NCBI RefSeq assembly: GCF_003987645.1
Contig: NZ_NGKA01000014.1
Location: forward strand, 1 to 64,000
DNA from: Vagococcus elongatus
GTDB taxonomy: Bacteria > Bacillota > Bacilli > Lactobacillales > Vagococcaceae
Reading direction: 5' to 3'
Length of the DNA: 64,000 nucleotides
Made by a program: the position numbers and the translations under genes
Notes under the pieces: generated by a model
Seen by the model: only the letters and a program-made list of their open reading frames with translations
Database searches by the model: none
Told to the model about the DNA's origin: nothing
Shown here: piece by piece, positions 55,331 through 64,000 of the stretch
How the letters are laid out: each line of letters starts with the position of its first letter
Position numbering within the stretch: position 1 is the first letter of the stretch

Positions 55331-56215
55331 TTATGGTTTTTCATTTGAAGAATCATTGCCAGTATCATAAGTTTCCTCGGTTTCAATCGTCACTTCCCCA
55401 GATGTCTCTTCTTTTTCACTGGAAGAATCTTCTGGTTTATTTTCATCTCTGGAAGTCTTTTCTTTTTTACCTTTATATTCATCATCGATCATGTTTTGCG
55501 CCTCTGTCATACTTCTTTGAACGACTTTCTGCATTTCCTCCGCCAAACTTTCTGATGATCCATGACCAGATAAAAACGCCAGCAACATTTGCGTTGCTTT
55601 TTTTTCACGTTCTTTTGGATCAATTTTCCATTGCGACCCGTCTTTTTCAAGGATTAGCGAAACTTTCACTGACTCTTCGCTCTGACGAATATCCTCGATT
55701 GCCTCTGTCATAGAAGCTACCATGCTGTCTCCCAGCTTGTAATTATTTGTCGAGATTTCAGGATTATTCAACATTTCATCTACTAAATCATCTGTCATTT
55801 CCTGATAGGAGCGAATAAAATCCAACCCTGTCACAGTGAAATAGACTTCATACTGACGCTGCCCCAAATCTTTCAGACTTTTCAGTTGAAATTGTGTGGT
55901 TGTCATCATTTTTTTAATCCAAAGCTCTACCATTGCCTCTGTCTGCTCGGAGGAAATAACGCCCCCAAACTGATTGATATCTGAAACGATATTGGCCACC
56001 AGTGTCTTTTTCTGCAGATTGATTTCTTCAGACAGTTCTTCCCCATTCGAAAAATTGGCAGCAAATAAGTCTTTATCTTCTTGAAAAACTAATTGATTAA
56101 CAAACAAAACTCCTGCTTCTTCTGGTTTCACTGCTTCTTTACAAGAAGTCAGCATTAAAACAGCAAGCAAAGGGAACATGATCAGAAATACAGACTTTTT
56201 CGTTATTGGACTCAT
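55331..56215 (-). CDS. DUF5105-like lipoprotein
   Basis: A 294-aa protein with a signal peptide and lipobox (MFPLLAVLMLTSC, Cys about residue 24), then a domain resembling DUF5105 lipoproteins, and a low-complexity acidic tail rich in Glu, Ser and Thr. Either of two ATGs 9 bases apart may be the start. Function unknown; probably attached to the outer side of the membrane. Confidence 0.7.
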   Translation of the reverse strand: MSPITKKSVFLIMFPLLAVLMLTSCKEAVKPEEAGVLFVNQLVFQEDKDLFAANFSNGEELSEEINLQKKTLVANIVSDINQFGGVISSEQTEAMVELWIKKMMTTTQFQLKSLKDLGQRQYEVYFTVTGLDFIRSYQEMTDDLVDEMLNNPEISTNNYKLGDSMVASMTEAIEDIRQSEESVKVSLILEKDGSQWKIDPKEREKKATQMLLAFLSGHGSSESLAEEMQKVVQRSMTEAQNMIDDEYKGKKEKTSRDENKPEDSSSEKEETSGEVTIETEETYDTGNDSSNEKP

Positions 56216-56380
56216 CCCTAACATCCTATCTTATTTTTTTAAACCATCTCAAATAATTCTAGCTGATTGTTGTATCGATGGTAAAGGTAGTTTCATTATC
56301 CTTCAAAACGAAGTGTTTTTCAATGGAAAACATCCCTTTGTCGAATTCTATTATAAATCATTCTAAGGAGAAGGAAACTT

Positions 56381-56965
56381 ATGGAGTCATTAGTGGTGCC
56401 TGTTCTTTTTCTTGCGTTAGCCTCTGTATCTCTGCCTAAATTAATCCATCTGGAATTTTCCGAGATTCTGCCTAAACAAACACCCCTTCCTTTTTTGCGG
56501 GTTCTTATTTTTTTATCTTTCATTTTTGGCACAGCTTTTCAAAAAAATCTCTCGTCACCAGTGACAGTTATTTTAGTTTATGCAAATTTTCTCCTTGCCT
56601 ACACCGATACTCACTATACTTTATTATCTCCCAGTATTTTATATGGACAGTTTCTTTTAATGTGGACCATCACACTGATATCTCCAGCCGACCATTCCTT
56701 CTTTTGGTGGGCGTCTATTTGTTTTTATTTATCTTTTCGCTTCTTGACCCACATCGTACCAGACGGTTTTGGTGAAGGTGATATTAAGCTTTTATGTGTC
56801 TGGAGCTGCTTCATTGATTTTATTTCCATGTGGCAGATTATCTTTCTTGCGACTATCTTAGCGTTGATATATGTTTTGCTGCTGAATCTTCTCAAGAAGG
56901 AAGTCACCAGACTCCCTTTTGTTCCTTTCTTATATGTGGGATTAGTTTGGGTGTTGATGTTATAA
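56381..56965 (+). CDS. Prepilin peptidase, A24 type (ComC-like)
   Basis: A 194-aa polytopic membrane protease that cleaves type IV pilin-like leader peptides for competence pili. The two catalytic Asp are in AYTDTHYTLL and in the GFGEGDIKLL (GxGD) motif. The N-terminal cysteine methylase part of full-length enzymes is reduced. GGAGAAGG lies before the ATG. Divergent from the DUF5105-like lipoprotein. Confidence 0.8.
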   Translation: MESLVVPVLFLALASVSLPKLIHLEFSEILPKQTPLPFLRVLIFLSFIFGTAFQKNLSSPVTVILVYANFLLAYTDTHYTLLSPSILYGQFLLMWTITLISPADHSFFWWASICFYLSFRFLTHIVPDGFGEGDIKLLCVWSCFIDFISMWQIIFLATILALIYVLLLNLLKKEVTRLPFVPFLYVGLVWVLML

Positions 56966-57063
56966 AGGATAGAGTTTTTCTTACCTGTCCCCTCCAAAGA
57001 TAAAAAATTGATTTGTTAAAAATGAAGAAAGATAATTCTATGTAAAAACTTTACAGATATGCA

Positions 57064-57100
57064 CAAAAAAAGCCAAACCCTTGGTATACGAGCGTTTGGC
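57064..57100 (-). terminator. Terminator of tRNA-Val
   Basis: GCCAAAC / GTTTGGC with a T7 run on the minus strand, directly after the tRNA. Confidence 0.9.
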
Positions 57101-57104
57101 ATGA

Positions 57105-57177
57105 TGGTCCCTACTGGTCTCGAACCAGCGACCCCTACCTTGTCGAGGTAGTGCTCTCCCAACTGAGCTAAGGAACC
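57105..57177 (-). tRNA. tRNA-Val (anticodon GAC), C at position 33
   Basis: A 73-base cloverleaf on the minus strand. Acceptor GGTTCCT pairs with AGGGACC. D-arm GCTC-AGTTGGGA-GAGC. Anticodon stem CTACC/GGTAG with loop TCGACAA. T-arm with TTCGAGA. The 3' CCA is not encoded. The anticodon is GAC, but position 33 is C where nearly all tRNAs have U. A promoter and terminator are present, so it should be expressed. Confidence 0.85.
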
Positions 57178-57564
57178 TTTAAAATATTTATTTTTTATCT
57201 CACCTGATTTTTGCAATCAGTTGACTTGTTTCAAACATGACTCTGACACAAGATAAGATGCGGTCACTAATTGAGTATAGCAAATACAAGTATTAAAATC
57301 AATGGAGATTTTTTCTTCTGCCAAAAATCAACTTTTACCTTGAAACCTTTACAAGCAATCTTTCTTAATCCTCTGTAATCGCCATCGACTTTTTAGTTTG
57401 TTTAAATCCTTTCCACCGTCCAACCTCCTTTCATAAGTAAAGAACTTTTCACTCTGATTCATTTATTTTCTATCGTTTTTTGTTTCCTTATTGACATGAT
57501 AAAACTTAAAAAAATAGTAAAAATAAGGTATAATTTAAGTAACAACAATAAGGGAGCGATGACA
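57178..57564. other. Intergenic region holding the tRNA promoter
   Basis: Contains the promoter at 57274-57302 for tRNA-Val. Upstream of the amphi-Trp gene there is an AT-rich region (TTGACATGATAAAAC near 57492 and TATAATTTAAG near 57528), a possible plus-strand promoter. No other gene seen. Confidence 0.5.
57274..57302 (-). promoter_or_regulatory. Promoter of tRNA-Val
   Basis: TTGATT, 17-base spacer, TATACT on the minus strand, about 100 bases before the tRNA. Confidence 0.65.
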
Positions 57565-57837
57565 ATGAATGATAAACCTGTAACAAATGTCCTGATTGAT
57601 CGCGAAGATCGCCAAAGTTTACTTGAATTTGCCACGACCCTCGAAACCATTGCAAAAAAACTTAAAGAAGAAGGTTCCTTCACAATGACGGAAGGAAGCA
57701 AGGAAACTGTTATTTCTCCATCTGAGCACCTGAAAGTCGAATATTCCTATGAAATAAAAGGAGAAAAGCATTCTTTTGAAATCGAATTCGACTGGTATAC
57801 TGGGGATAAGGCACAAAGTGAATTCAGCATCAAGTAA
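57565..57837 (+). CDS. Amphi-Trp domain protein
   Basis: A 90-aa protein of the small amphi-Trp domain family (LLEFATTLETIAKKLKEEGSF at the start and FEIEFDWYTGDK at the end). Function unknown in the family. The ATG at 57565 follows AAGGGAGCG with proper spacing. Single gene followed by a strong terminator. Confidence 0.75.
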   Translation: MNDKPVTNVLIDREDRQSLLEFATTLETIAKKLKEEGSFTMTEGSKETVISPSEHLKVEYSYEIKGEKHSFEIEFDWYTGDKAQSEFSIK

Positions 57838-57890
57838 TTTTTAAAAACTCATTTGAGTTCCTACTTTCAAGAGGCAACATTTGAATAACT

Positions 57891-57931
57891 AAACCCAGAC
57901 ATCCTGATAAACGATGTCTGGGTTTGTTTTT
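57891..57931. terminator. Bidirectional terminator
   Basis: AAACCCAGACATC / GATGTCTGGGTTT followed by GTTTTT, between the convergent amphi-Trp and ntpJ genes. Confidence 0.9.
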
Positions 57932-57969
57932 CTGTCTTATTTCCCATCATTTCCAGCCAGTATTTTCTG

Positions 57970-59325
57970 CTAGCCGACCATCAGAAAGCCTTCTGGATAT
58001 TTAAAATGATCATGGGTGCTTTGACGTTTTCTTATCAAAGAAAAAATAAAGGTATAGATACCTATTCTACCGATGAACATTAGCAGCATAATCACGACTT
58101 TACCAACGACCGTTAAATTCGGGGTCAGTCCCATCGTCACTCCCACTGTACCAAAAGCAGAAAAAACTTCAAAAATAATATACTCCACACCAAAATTTTG
58201 CGGAATAGTTTCCGTTACCGATAAGATGATCGCAGACACTGAAATCAAGGTCAATGCCAAAAAGAAGAGAGCATAGCTGGATAATATCGTATTTTTTTTG
58301 ATCGTTCTTTCACGGTAAGACGTATGTTCTTTTCCAAGTAAAATATTCTTGATATTTAAAAACAGCACTGAAAAAGTTGATACTTTCAGTCCACCGGCTG
58401 TCGAACCAGAATTTCCTCCGATAAACATCAAAAAAGTGGTCAAAAGTAAGGAAGCCGTTGAAACATTCGTATATGAGACATTATTAAAGCCTGCTGTCCG
58501 CGGTGTCACCGTTAGAAACAATATATTACTGATTTTTTCTGTGAAAGACAGCGTGTGATCATGAATAGAGAAACCTTTTTCAAAGATAAAAAACAGTAAA
58601 AAACTAAGTCCCAAAATAATCATAGAAGCACGAAGAGTCAAAGAAGAATGCATGGACAATTTTTTCCGTTTGCCAAACTCCAGCAACTCTTTCCATACAA
58701 CAAATCCCAATCCCCCTGCAAGAATCAAAAGACTTATTACTACCAATAAAAAGGGTTCTTTTGTCGCACTTTCCAAACTATCGCCAAACAAATCAAAACC
58801 AGCATTACAAAAAGCTGAGACTGCATGAAAAATACTGTGACCCAGTCCATTCAAAAAACCGTGTTTAGGGACGAAATAAAACGACAACAAGAACGTGCCC
58901 AGCAGCTGAATCGACAATGAGATTTTCATGGTGTACTTTGCAATTTTAAACACACCGCTGAATTCCCCTAAATTCATATAATCTTTAATCAACATTCTGG
59001 TTGAAAAACTTGCTTTTTTCTTGCTAGTAAACAAAATCATCAAGGAAATTAACAAGAAACTCATGCCGCCGATTTCTATCAAAATCATGATGACTGTACG
59101 GCCAAACAATGTCCAATGTGCCGCCGTATTGACTGTGGTCAACCCTGTCACACAAGTAGCAGAGGTGGCTACAAAAAGAGCATCCAGAAAATTTGTCGGA
59201 CCATTTACAGAAGCGATGGGCAGCGACAGCAAACACGCGCCAATTAAAATTATCAGCAGAAAACTTCCTGTGATAAATTGTGCACTCGAAAATCTAAACG
59301 AGTGTTTTTTCTTTTGTGACATCAT
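57970..59325 (-). CDS. ntpJ: Potassium/sodium uptake protein, KtrB/NtpJ type
   Basis: A 451-aa membrane protein of the Trk/Ktr/HKT family with four pore segments carrying the selectivity Gly (e.g. SATCVTGLTT, SAFCNAGFDLFG, GGNSGSTAGG, SAFGTVGVTMG). It matches NtpJ of Enterococcus, coded next to the Na+ V-ATPase genes and using the ion gradient for K+ uptake. The start is one of two adjacent ATGs preceded by GGAGGAAG. A terminator lies between it and ntpD, so it probably has its own promoter here. Confidence 0.85.
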   Translation of the reverse strand: MMSQKKKHSFRFSSAQFITGSFLLIILIGACLLSLPIASVNGPTNFLDALFVATSATCVTGLTTVNTAAHWTLFGRTVIMILIEIGGMSFLLISLMILFTSKKKASFSTRMLIKDYMNLGEFSGVFKIAKYTMKISLSIQLLGTFLLSFYFVPKHGFLNGLGHSIFHAVSAFCNAGFDLFGDSLESATKEPFLLVVISLLILAGGLGFVVWKELLEFGKRKKLSMHSSLTLRASMIILGLSFLLFFIFEKGFSIHDHTLSFTEKISNILFLTVTPRTAGFNNVSYTNVSTASLLLTTFLMFIGGNSGSTAGGLKVSTFSVLFLNIKNILLGKEHTSYRERTIKKNTILSSYALFFLALTLISVSAIILSVTETIPQNFGVEYIIFEVFSAFGTVGVTMGLTPNLTVVGKVVIMLLMFIGRIGIYTFIFSLIRKRQSTHDHFKYPEGFLMVG

Positions 59326-59455
59326 TACTTCCTCCACCGAATATCTAATAACTTCAATTTTTTGTTAACCACATCACTATAACAAACAACATCTCTTGAC
59401 GCAATCCAATAACGGACTTTCAAAACTATTTTTTTATACTCATAGTAAAAACAAC

Positions 59456-59490
59456 GGAAAAGAGCTTCCCGGCAACCGGGACTCTTTTCC
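59456..59490 (-). terminator. Terminator between ntpD and ntpJ
   Basis: GGAAAAGAG ... CCCGG-CAA-CCGGG ... CTCTTTTCC, followed on the minus strand by a TTTTT run a few bases later. Confidence 0.7.
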
Positions 59491-59539
59491 GTCGGTGTGA
59501 TTTTTTTTACTCTTACAATATCTAAAAAGAAATGGAAAG

Positions 59540-60166
59540 CTATTGCTTCATTTTTTTGACTTTGATCAAACGTGTGATATTGCTTCTTTCCGTTTCTTCC
59601 AGTTTGTTTCTGATACTGGTGATTGTCTCCTCCAACTCTGGAATCGTCATATACTCTAAAGCATTGACCCGTCTTCTAGTTTTTTCGATCTCTGTGGCCA
59701 TTAGCTGACAAGTTTTTTCTACTTCTGCCAATTCCAGCATCAAGGGTAATATCTTTGTTAATTCTTCGAAAGACTCATCTAATTCTACATTAGAGTTCAA
59801 ATAGCCGTATCTGAATGGTGGAGCAATTAATTCTTCTTCGTAATCAAAATTCATAATGGGGACTTTGACACTCATAATGTTTTCTTCGATGACTTCCACA
59901 GTCATTTCACCAGTAGAAATTGCCATCAGTTCTTCGATATAGGATTCATTCAGCGTGGCACTGGCCAAAGCAAAAGAAGAGAAAGCTGCCGTTAGTTTTT
60001 TTTCCATTTCCTCACGCAATGCAGCATTCTTCCGTATCAATAAGATAAATTGACGGACTAACTCATCCTGTTTATCTTTCAGCAATTTATGTCCTCTAAC
60101 AGCCGTCACCAGCTGCTTTTTTAAACGTGAAAGCTCCATTCTTGTTGGATTAACATGTTTCGCCAT
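59540..60166 (-). CDS. ntpD: V-type ATPase subunit D
   Basis: A 208-aa coiled-coil central shaft subunit of the Na+-translocating V-ATPase. Starts with the family block [14 protein letters not shown] and ends with [16 protein letters not shown]-type helices. It follows ntpB by 6 bases. It is the last gene before the terminator; no ntpH-sized frame is seen after it. Confidence 0.9.
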   Translation of the reverse strand: MAKHVNPTRMELSRLKKQLVTAVRGHKLLKDKQDELVRQFILLIRKNAALREEMEKKLTAAFSSFALASATLNESYIEELMAISTGEMTVEVIEENIMSVKVPIMNFDYEEELIAPPFRYGYLNSNVELDESFEELTKILPLMLELAEVEKTCQLMATEIEKTRRRVNALEYMTIPELEETITSIRNKLEETERSNITRLIKVKKMKQ

Positions 60167-60172
60167 TTCGCA

Positions 60173-61549
60173 TCACGCCTTTTTGTTTAAATAATCATCT
60201 AACATATCATCTTTGATCCGCTTTAGTTCCGTCCTAGGCAGCATACTGAGCAATTCCCAACCTAAGTCCAATGTTTCTTCAATCGTACGATTCATTTGAA
60301 ACCCTTGATTAATATACTCTTGCTCAAATCTTTCAGCAAATTTGCTATAAATCTTATCAACTTCTGACAAGGCTGCTTCACCTAGCACTACCGCCAGCTC
60401 CTTGGCCTGCTTGCCTTGAGCATAGGCAGAAAATAATTGGTTCATGGTAGCCGCATGGTCTTCACGGGTTTTTCCTTTACCTGTCCCTTTATCTTTCAAG
60501 CGTGATAAAGACGGTAACACGTCCACAGGCGGTTGGATGCCTCTTTTGTATAATTCACGGGACAAAATAATCTGCCCTTCAGTAATATATCCTGTTAAAT
60601 CTGGAATCGGATGAGTTTTGTCATCTTCAGGCATTGTCAATATGGGAATTTGTGTCACAGAACCTTGCAAGCCGCGAATTCTCCCCGCACGTTCATATAA
60701 GTTAGCCAAATCCGTATAGAGATAGCCCGGATACCCTCGGCGTCCCGGCACTTCCCTTCTGGCTGCAGAAATCTCCCGCAAGGCTTCACAATAATTGGTC
60801 ATGTCGGTCATAATCACCAGAACATGCATGCCTTTTTCATAAGCCAAATACTCTGCGGCAGTCAATGCCATTCTCGGAGTAGCAATTCTTTCAATGGCAG
60901 GATCATCGGCTAAATTCATAAATACTACCGAACGGTCCAACGCCCCTGTTTCTCTAAAATTCTCAACAAAGAAGTCCGCCTCTTCAAATGTGATTCCGAT
61001 AGCAGCAAAGACTACGGCAAATTCATCATCCGAATTCAAAACGGTAGCTTGTCTGGCAATTTGAGCAGCAAATTCTTTATGAGGCAAACCTGATCCGGAG
61101 AAAACCGGCAGCTTTTGCCCCCGTACCAGTGTATTTAAATGATCGATAGTAGAAATTCCTGTCTGGATAAACTCATCAGGATAGTCCCTGACAGCCGGAT
61201 TGATAACTTCCCCGTTAATATTGACTTTTTTCTCTGGAAGAAGTTGAGCGCCTTTGTCAATAATACGGCCCATGCCGTCAAAGACACGCCCCAGCATATC
61301 CTCAGAAACGCCAAGCTCTAAAGGTCTGCCTAAAAATCTCACTTGAGAATCACGTAAGTTGATATCGCTCGTCCCTTCAAAAACCTGTACCATGGCACGA
61401 TCGCCATCAATTTCCAACACCTGACCCCGTCTCGTCTCACCGTTTTGCAAACGTACTTCAATCAGTTCCTCATATTTGACTCCCGTCACTTGTTCAACAA
61501 TCATCAGCGGGCCGACCACTTCACTGATTGTACGATATTCTTTAATCAT
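60173..61549 (-). CDS. ntpB: V-type ATPase subunit B
   Basis: A 458-aa non-catalytic nucleotide-binding subunit of the V1 hexamer. Typical blocks are [42 protein letters not shown] (degenerate P-loop) and [15 protein letters not shown]. Size equals that of Enterococcus hirae NtpB. It overlaps ntpA by 8 bases. Confidence 0.95.
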   Translation of the reverse strand: MIKEYRTISEVVGPLMIVEQVTGVKYEELIEVRLQNGETRRGQVLEIDGDRAMVQVFEGTSDINLRDSQVRFLGRPLELGVSEDMLGRVFDGMGRIIDKGAQLLPEKKVNINGEVINPAVRDYPDEFIQTGISTIDHLNTLVRGQKLPVFSGSGLPHKEFAAQIARQATVLNSDDEFAVVFAAIGITFEEADFFVENFRETGALDRSVVFMNLADDPAIERIATPRMALTAAEYLAYEKGMHVLVIMTDMTNYCEALREISAARREVPGRRGYPGYLYTDLANLYERAGRIRGLQGSVTQIPILTMPEDDKTHPIPDLTGYITEGQIILSRELYKRGIQPPVDVLPSLSRLKDKGTGKGKTREDHAATMNQLFSAYAQGKQAKELAVVLGEAALSEVDKIYSKFAERFEQEYINQGFQMNRTIEETLDLGWELLSMLPRTELKRIKDDMLDDYLNKKA

Positions 61550-63326
61550 GGTGGCTCATCCCTCCTTCAGCAACGATTTCCCTCAATCTGCTTTTCACAC
61601 TGCTGGTAACTTCATCGATTTTACTTATTTCAGATTCCGGCAAAAATTTGCTGCGGGCGATTTGGTCTCGAATCGCCACAGTACCCTCCATGATTTCACT
61701 CAAATAAGCATTCAAAGAAAGTGCATACGTAGCTTCCCGATAAAAAGTTAAGATAAGATTCAGCATCTTATATTGTTTTTCGATGGAGGTAAACGTGTCT
61801 ACCTCATCAAACGCATTTTGCTGCAAGTAGTCCTCTCGAATCGACTTAGTTATTTCTAACACTAAACGGTCTTCATCTGACAAAGAATCAATCCCTACCA
61901 GCCTGACAATTTCTGACAGTTCTGCTTCTTCCTGCAAAAGTTTCATTCCCTCAGCTACCATTTCTGACCAGTTAGTTTGCAAAAGATCATCTAAATATTC
62001 ACCGGTCTGGTTGGCATACAAAGAATAACTATTCAACCAGTTGATAGAAGGAAAATGGCGCTGTTGCGCAAGCGGTGCATCCAATCCCCAAAACACATTC
62101 ACCACTCGCAATGTGTTTTGAGTCACAGGTTCGGAAATATCTCCGCCAGAAGGTGAAACCGCACTGATGGCTGTGATACTGCCTTGACGTTCTTCTGTTC
62201 CCAATGTGATTACCTGACCGGCACGTTCGTAATATTCAGCTAGTCTGCTTCCCAAATAAGCTGGGTAGCCTTCATCCCCCGGCATCTCTTCCAAACGCCC
62301 ACTCATCTCACGCAGCGCTTCTGCCCAGCGAGAGGTAGAATCCGCCATGATAGCGACAGAATAACCCATATCACGGAAGTACTCTGCGATAGTAATCCCT
62401 GTGTAAATTGATGCTTCCCTTGCCGCTACCGGCATATTGGAAGTGTTAGCGATCAAAACTGTCCGCTCCATCAATGACTCTCCCGTTTGGGGATCAATCA
62501 ATTCTGGAAATTCGTTCAATACATCCGTCATTTCATTACCACGTTCACCGCAGCCCACATAAACAACTAAATCCACATCTGCCCATTTGGCAATTTGATG
62601 CTGTACCACTGTTTTTCCTGCACCAAAAGGTCCCGGAACAGCTGCGGCTCCACCTTTCACAATTGGAAAAAAGGTATCAATTACCCGTTGGCCAGTAATC
62701 ATGGGTACTTTGGGATTAAGTTTTTGAGCCACTGGACGCCTCTTACGTACCGGCCATTTTTGCTTCATGGTAAATTCCCGGTCTCCAGTTGCCGTTTCTA
62801 AAACATAAACGACTTCATTAATTGTAAATTCGCCATGCTGAACCATTTTAACTGTGCCTGACACTCCCACTGGCACCATGATGCGGTGAAGAATGCTTTT
62901 CGTTTCTTGAACAGCACCGATCACATCTCCTGCTTCCACCGGCTCACCGACTTTGACTTCAGGGACGAACAACCATTTTTTTTCTTCATCTAAAGCGGGA
63001 ATTTTAACTCCCCGGGTTAGAAAATTACTGTTACTCTGAACCGCAAACGTATCTAGGGGACGTTGGATACCGTCAAATATTTGCTCCACTAATCCCGGAG
63101 CTAAATCCACAGACAACGGTTTTCCCGTAGTGACCACCGGTTCTCCGGGGCCAATGCCTGTCGATTCCTCGTACACTTGAATAGATGCAACGTCCCCTCT
63201 CATCTCGATGATTTCTCCGATGATGCCTGCATCACCGACATAACACATATTTTGAATACTTGCATCTGACATATTTTTTGCCATTACAAGCGGACCTGAC
63301 ACCTTTATAATTGTTCCTTGCTGCAC
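61542..63326 (-). CDS. ntpA: V-type ATPase catalytic subunit A
   Basis: A 594-aa catalytic subunit hydrolysing ATP to pump Na+. Walker [14 protein letters not shown], the GERGNEM block with catalytic Glu, and [14 protein letters not shown] are intact. Length is the same as E. hirae NtpA within a residue. GGAGG precedes the ATG. Confidence 0.95.
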   Translation of the reverse strand: MQQGTIIKVSGPLVMAKNMSDASIQNMCYVGDAGIIGEIIEMRGDVASIQVYEESTGIGPGEPVVTTGKPLSVDLAPGLVEQIFDGIQRPLDTFAVQSNSNFLTRGVKIPALDEEKKWLFVPEVKVGEPVEAGDVIGAVQETKSILHRIMVPVGVSGTVKMVQHGEFTINEVVYVLETATGDREFTMKQKWPVRKRRPVAQKLNPKVPMITGQRVIDTFFPIVKGGAAAVPGPFGAGKTVVQHQIAKWADVDLVVYVGCGERGNEMTDVLNEFPELIDPQTGESLMERTVLIANTSNMPVAAREASIYTGITIAEYFRDMGYSVAIMADSTSRWAEALREMSGRLEEMPGDEGYPAYLGSRLAEYYERAGQVITLGTEERQGSITAISAVSPSGGDISEPVTQNTLRVVNVFWGLDAPLAQQRHFPSINWLNSYSLYANQTGEYLDDLLQTNWSEMVAEGMKLLQEEAELSEIVRLVGIDSLSDEDRLVLEITKSIREDYLQQNAFDEVDTFTSIEKQYKMLNLILTFYREATYALSLNAYLSEIMEGTVAIRDQIARSKFLPESEISKIDEVTSSVKSRLREIVAEGGMSHHD

Positions 63327-63378
63327 AAATTTTCCTCCTTGCCTATGGATTGGCTATCTCCATCCGTTTTGACCTTTG

Positions 63379-63690
63379 CTATAAAATATTTTGCCCTATG
63401 GCCCGCTCAACATTGTCTCTGATTTCTTCCATGCCTATCCCTTGACTGCCGTGCTGACTGGGAATCAAGATAATCGCCGGGGTCAGCCGGCTTTTATATG
63501 ATTCGATCGTCTCTTTGACAGATGCCGCGGCCTCCTCGGTAATAAAAATAACACCATAGTCTTTTTCAGCCATATCTCGAATGGCTGCTCTTATCTGGCT
63601 GGATGATTCCGCATAATGTACCTGAAAATCAAACAGTTTAAACAACATCACAGAATATTTGTCTCCGATGACGCCAACTTTTCGACTCAT
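63379..63690 (-). CDS. ntpG: V-type ATPase subunit F (NtpG)
   Basis: A 103-aa regulatory shaft-tip subunit. VGVIGDKYSVMLFKLFDF at the start and IILIPSQHGSQGIGMEEI near the end are typical. It overlaps ntpC by 4 bases. Confidence 0.9.
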   Translation of the reverse strand: MSRKVGVIGDKYSVMLFKLFDFQVHYAESSSQIRAAIRDMAEKDYGVIFITEEAAASVKETIESYKSRLTPAIILIPSQHGSQGIGMEEIRDNVERAIGQNIL

Positions 63691-64000
63691 ACGATCCTCA
63701 TCCTTTCACGAATTTGCTTGTCAGAAAACTTATTGTGCTTCCCAACTAAAATCAAGCGCAAATTTTTCCATTCGATTTGCTTGTCATTCATATAAGCTAG
63801 AAGAGGCAAAGGGCCAAAAGCTGTCGTATCCGATTTGGAATAAAATCCAGTCAAATAATCATCTTTCAATCTATCCATCCCCGCCACATTAATGACTTTC
63901 TTGTCTGGCAAAACTAATGTAGACAAGGCCTCACCATATTTTGTCCCTAACAAATAGGCACTAAATTCTTCCAGAGAACCAGCTGCATAAGTCAGCAATT
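63687..64000 (-). CDS. ntpC: V-type ATPase subunit C (NtpC), C-terminal part, cut by window edge
   Basis: The last 104 codons of the subunit that links V1 to the membrane rotor. The frame is open to the right edge; the TTG at 63998 is an internal Leu codon, not a start. It shows DRLKDDYLTGFYSKSDTTAFG and LRLILVGKHNKF, typical of the V-ATPase C/d family. It follows the known gene order C-G-A-B-D. Confidence 0.85.
   Translation of the reverse strand, partial: LLTYAAGSLEEFSAYLLGTKYGEALSTLVLPDKKVINVAGMDRLKDDYLTGFYSKSDTTAFGPLPLLAYMNDKQIEWKNLRLILVGKHNKFSDKQIRERMRIV

Overview
The window reads as a low-GC Firmicute chromosome, most likely Enterococcus. The clues are a V-type ATPase operon (ntpC-ntpG-ntpA-ntpB-ntpD) followed by a KtrB/NtpJ transporter, the run pcrA-ligA-camS-gatCAB-dgkB-rlmD with a CamS sex-pheromone-type lipoprotein, a MucBP-repeat surface protein, and a Tn916-family element. 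No species can be named from the sequence alone.

Layout. Positions 1-6.7 kb hold the 3' end of a MucBP-repeat protein, a flavin reductase-like gene, a three-gene ABC exporter and a zinc-ribbon/L7-L12-like membrane protein. Positions 7149-38559 are an integrated conjugative element (ICE) of about 31.4 kb, bounded by 8-bp direct repeats (TCCACATG) and inserted in the 3' end of rlmD. From about 38.6 kb to the right edge lies housekeeping chromosome, almost all on the minus strand: rlmD, dgkB, gatB-gatA-gatC, camS, ligA, pcrA, an aldo/keto reductase, an ABC-2 exporter, uvrC, a DUF5105-like lipoprotein, a comC-like prepilin peptidase (plus strand), a tRNA-Val, an amphi-Trp protein (plus strand), ntpJ, and the V-ATPase genes running off the right edge.

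The ICE has the Tn916 transfer backbone (orf23-orf22-orf21-oriT-orf20-orf19-ardA-orf17-orf16-orf15-orf14-orf13) and the Tn916 regulatory block (orf6-like, orf9, orf7, orf8). In place of Tn916 xis/int it has a 49-aa SHOCT-like protein and a large serine recombinase. In place of tet(M) it carries a catabolic operon of about 12 kb, with no resistance gene seen. That operon encodes an AraC regulator fused to a GH39-like domain, a two-subunit enzyme of the C-glycoside deglycosidase type (small DUF6379/CGD-beta-like subunit plus a TIM-barrel subunit), two Gfo/Idh/MocA oxidoreductases, a histidine phosphatase, a split glucose/beta-glucoside-type PTS (EIIA and EIIBC), a sugar isomerase-like protein and a ROK sugar kinase, ending in a decayed HAD phosphatase. 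The combined picture is import of a glycoside, 3-oxidation of its sugar, beta-elimination of the aglycone (possibly a plant C-glycoside such as puerarin), and salvage of the sugar. The pathway is inferred from families and context; the substrate is unknown.

The ends of the ICE are unusual. The recombinase reading frame runs through the attachment core. The matching continuation of that frame (56 codons) lies at the other end of the element, so the recombinase would be 641 aa in the circular form and 668 aa, with a different C-terminus, when integrated here. The chromosomal flank beyond the left core encodes a diverged copy of that same C-terminal segment, which suggests that a related element once occupied the same site.
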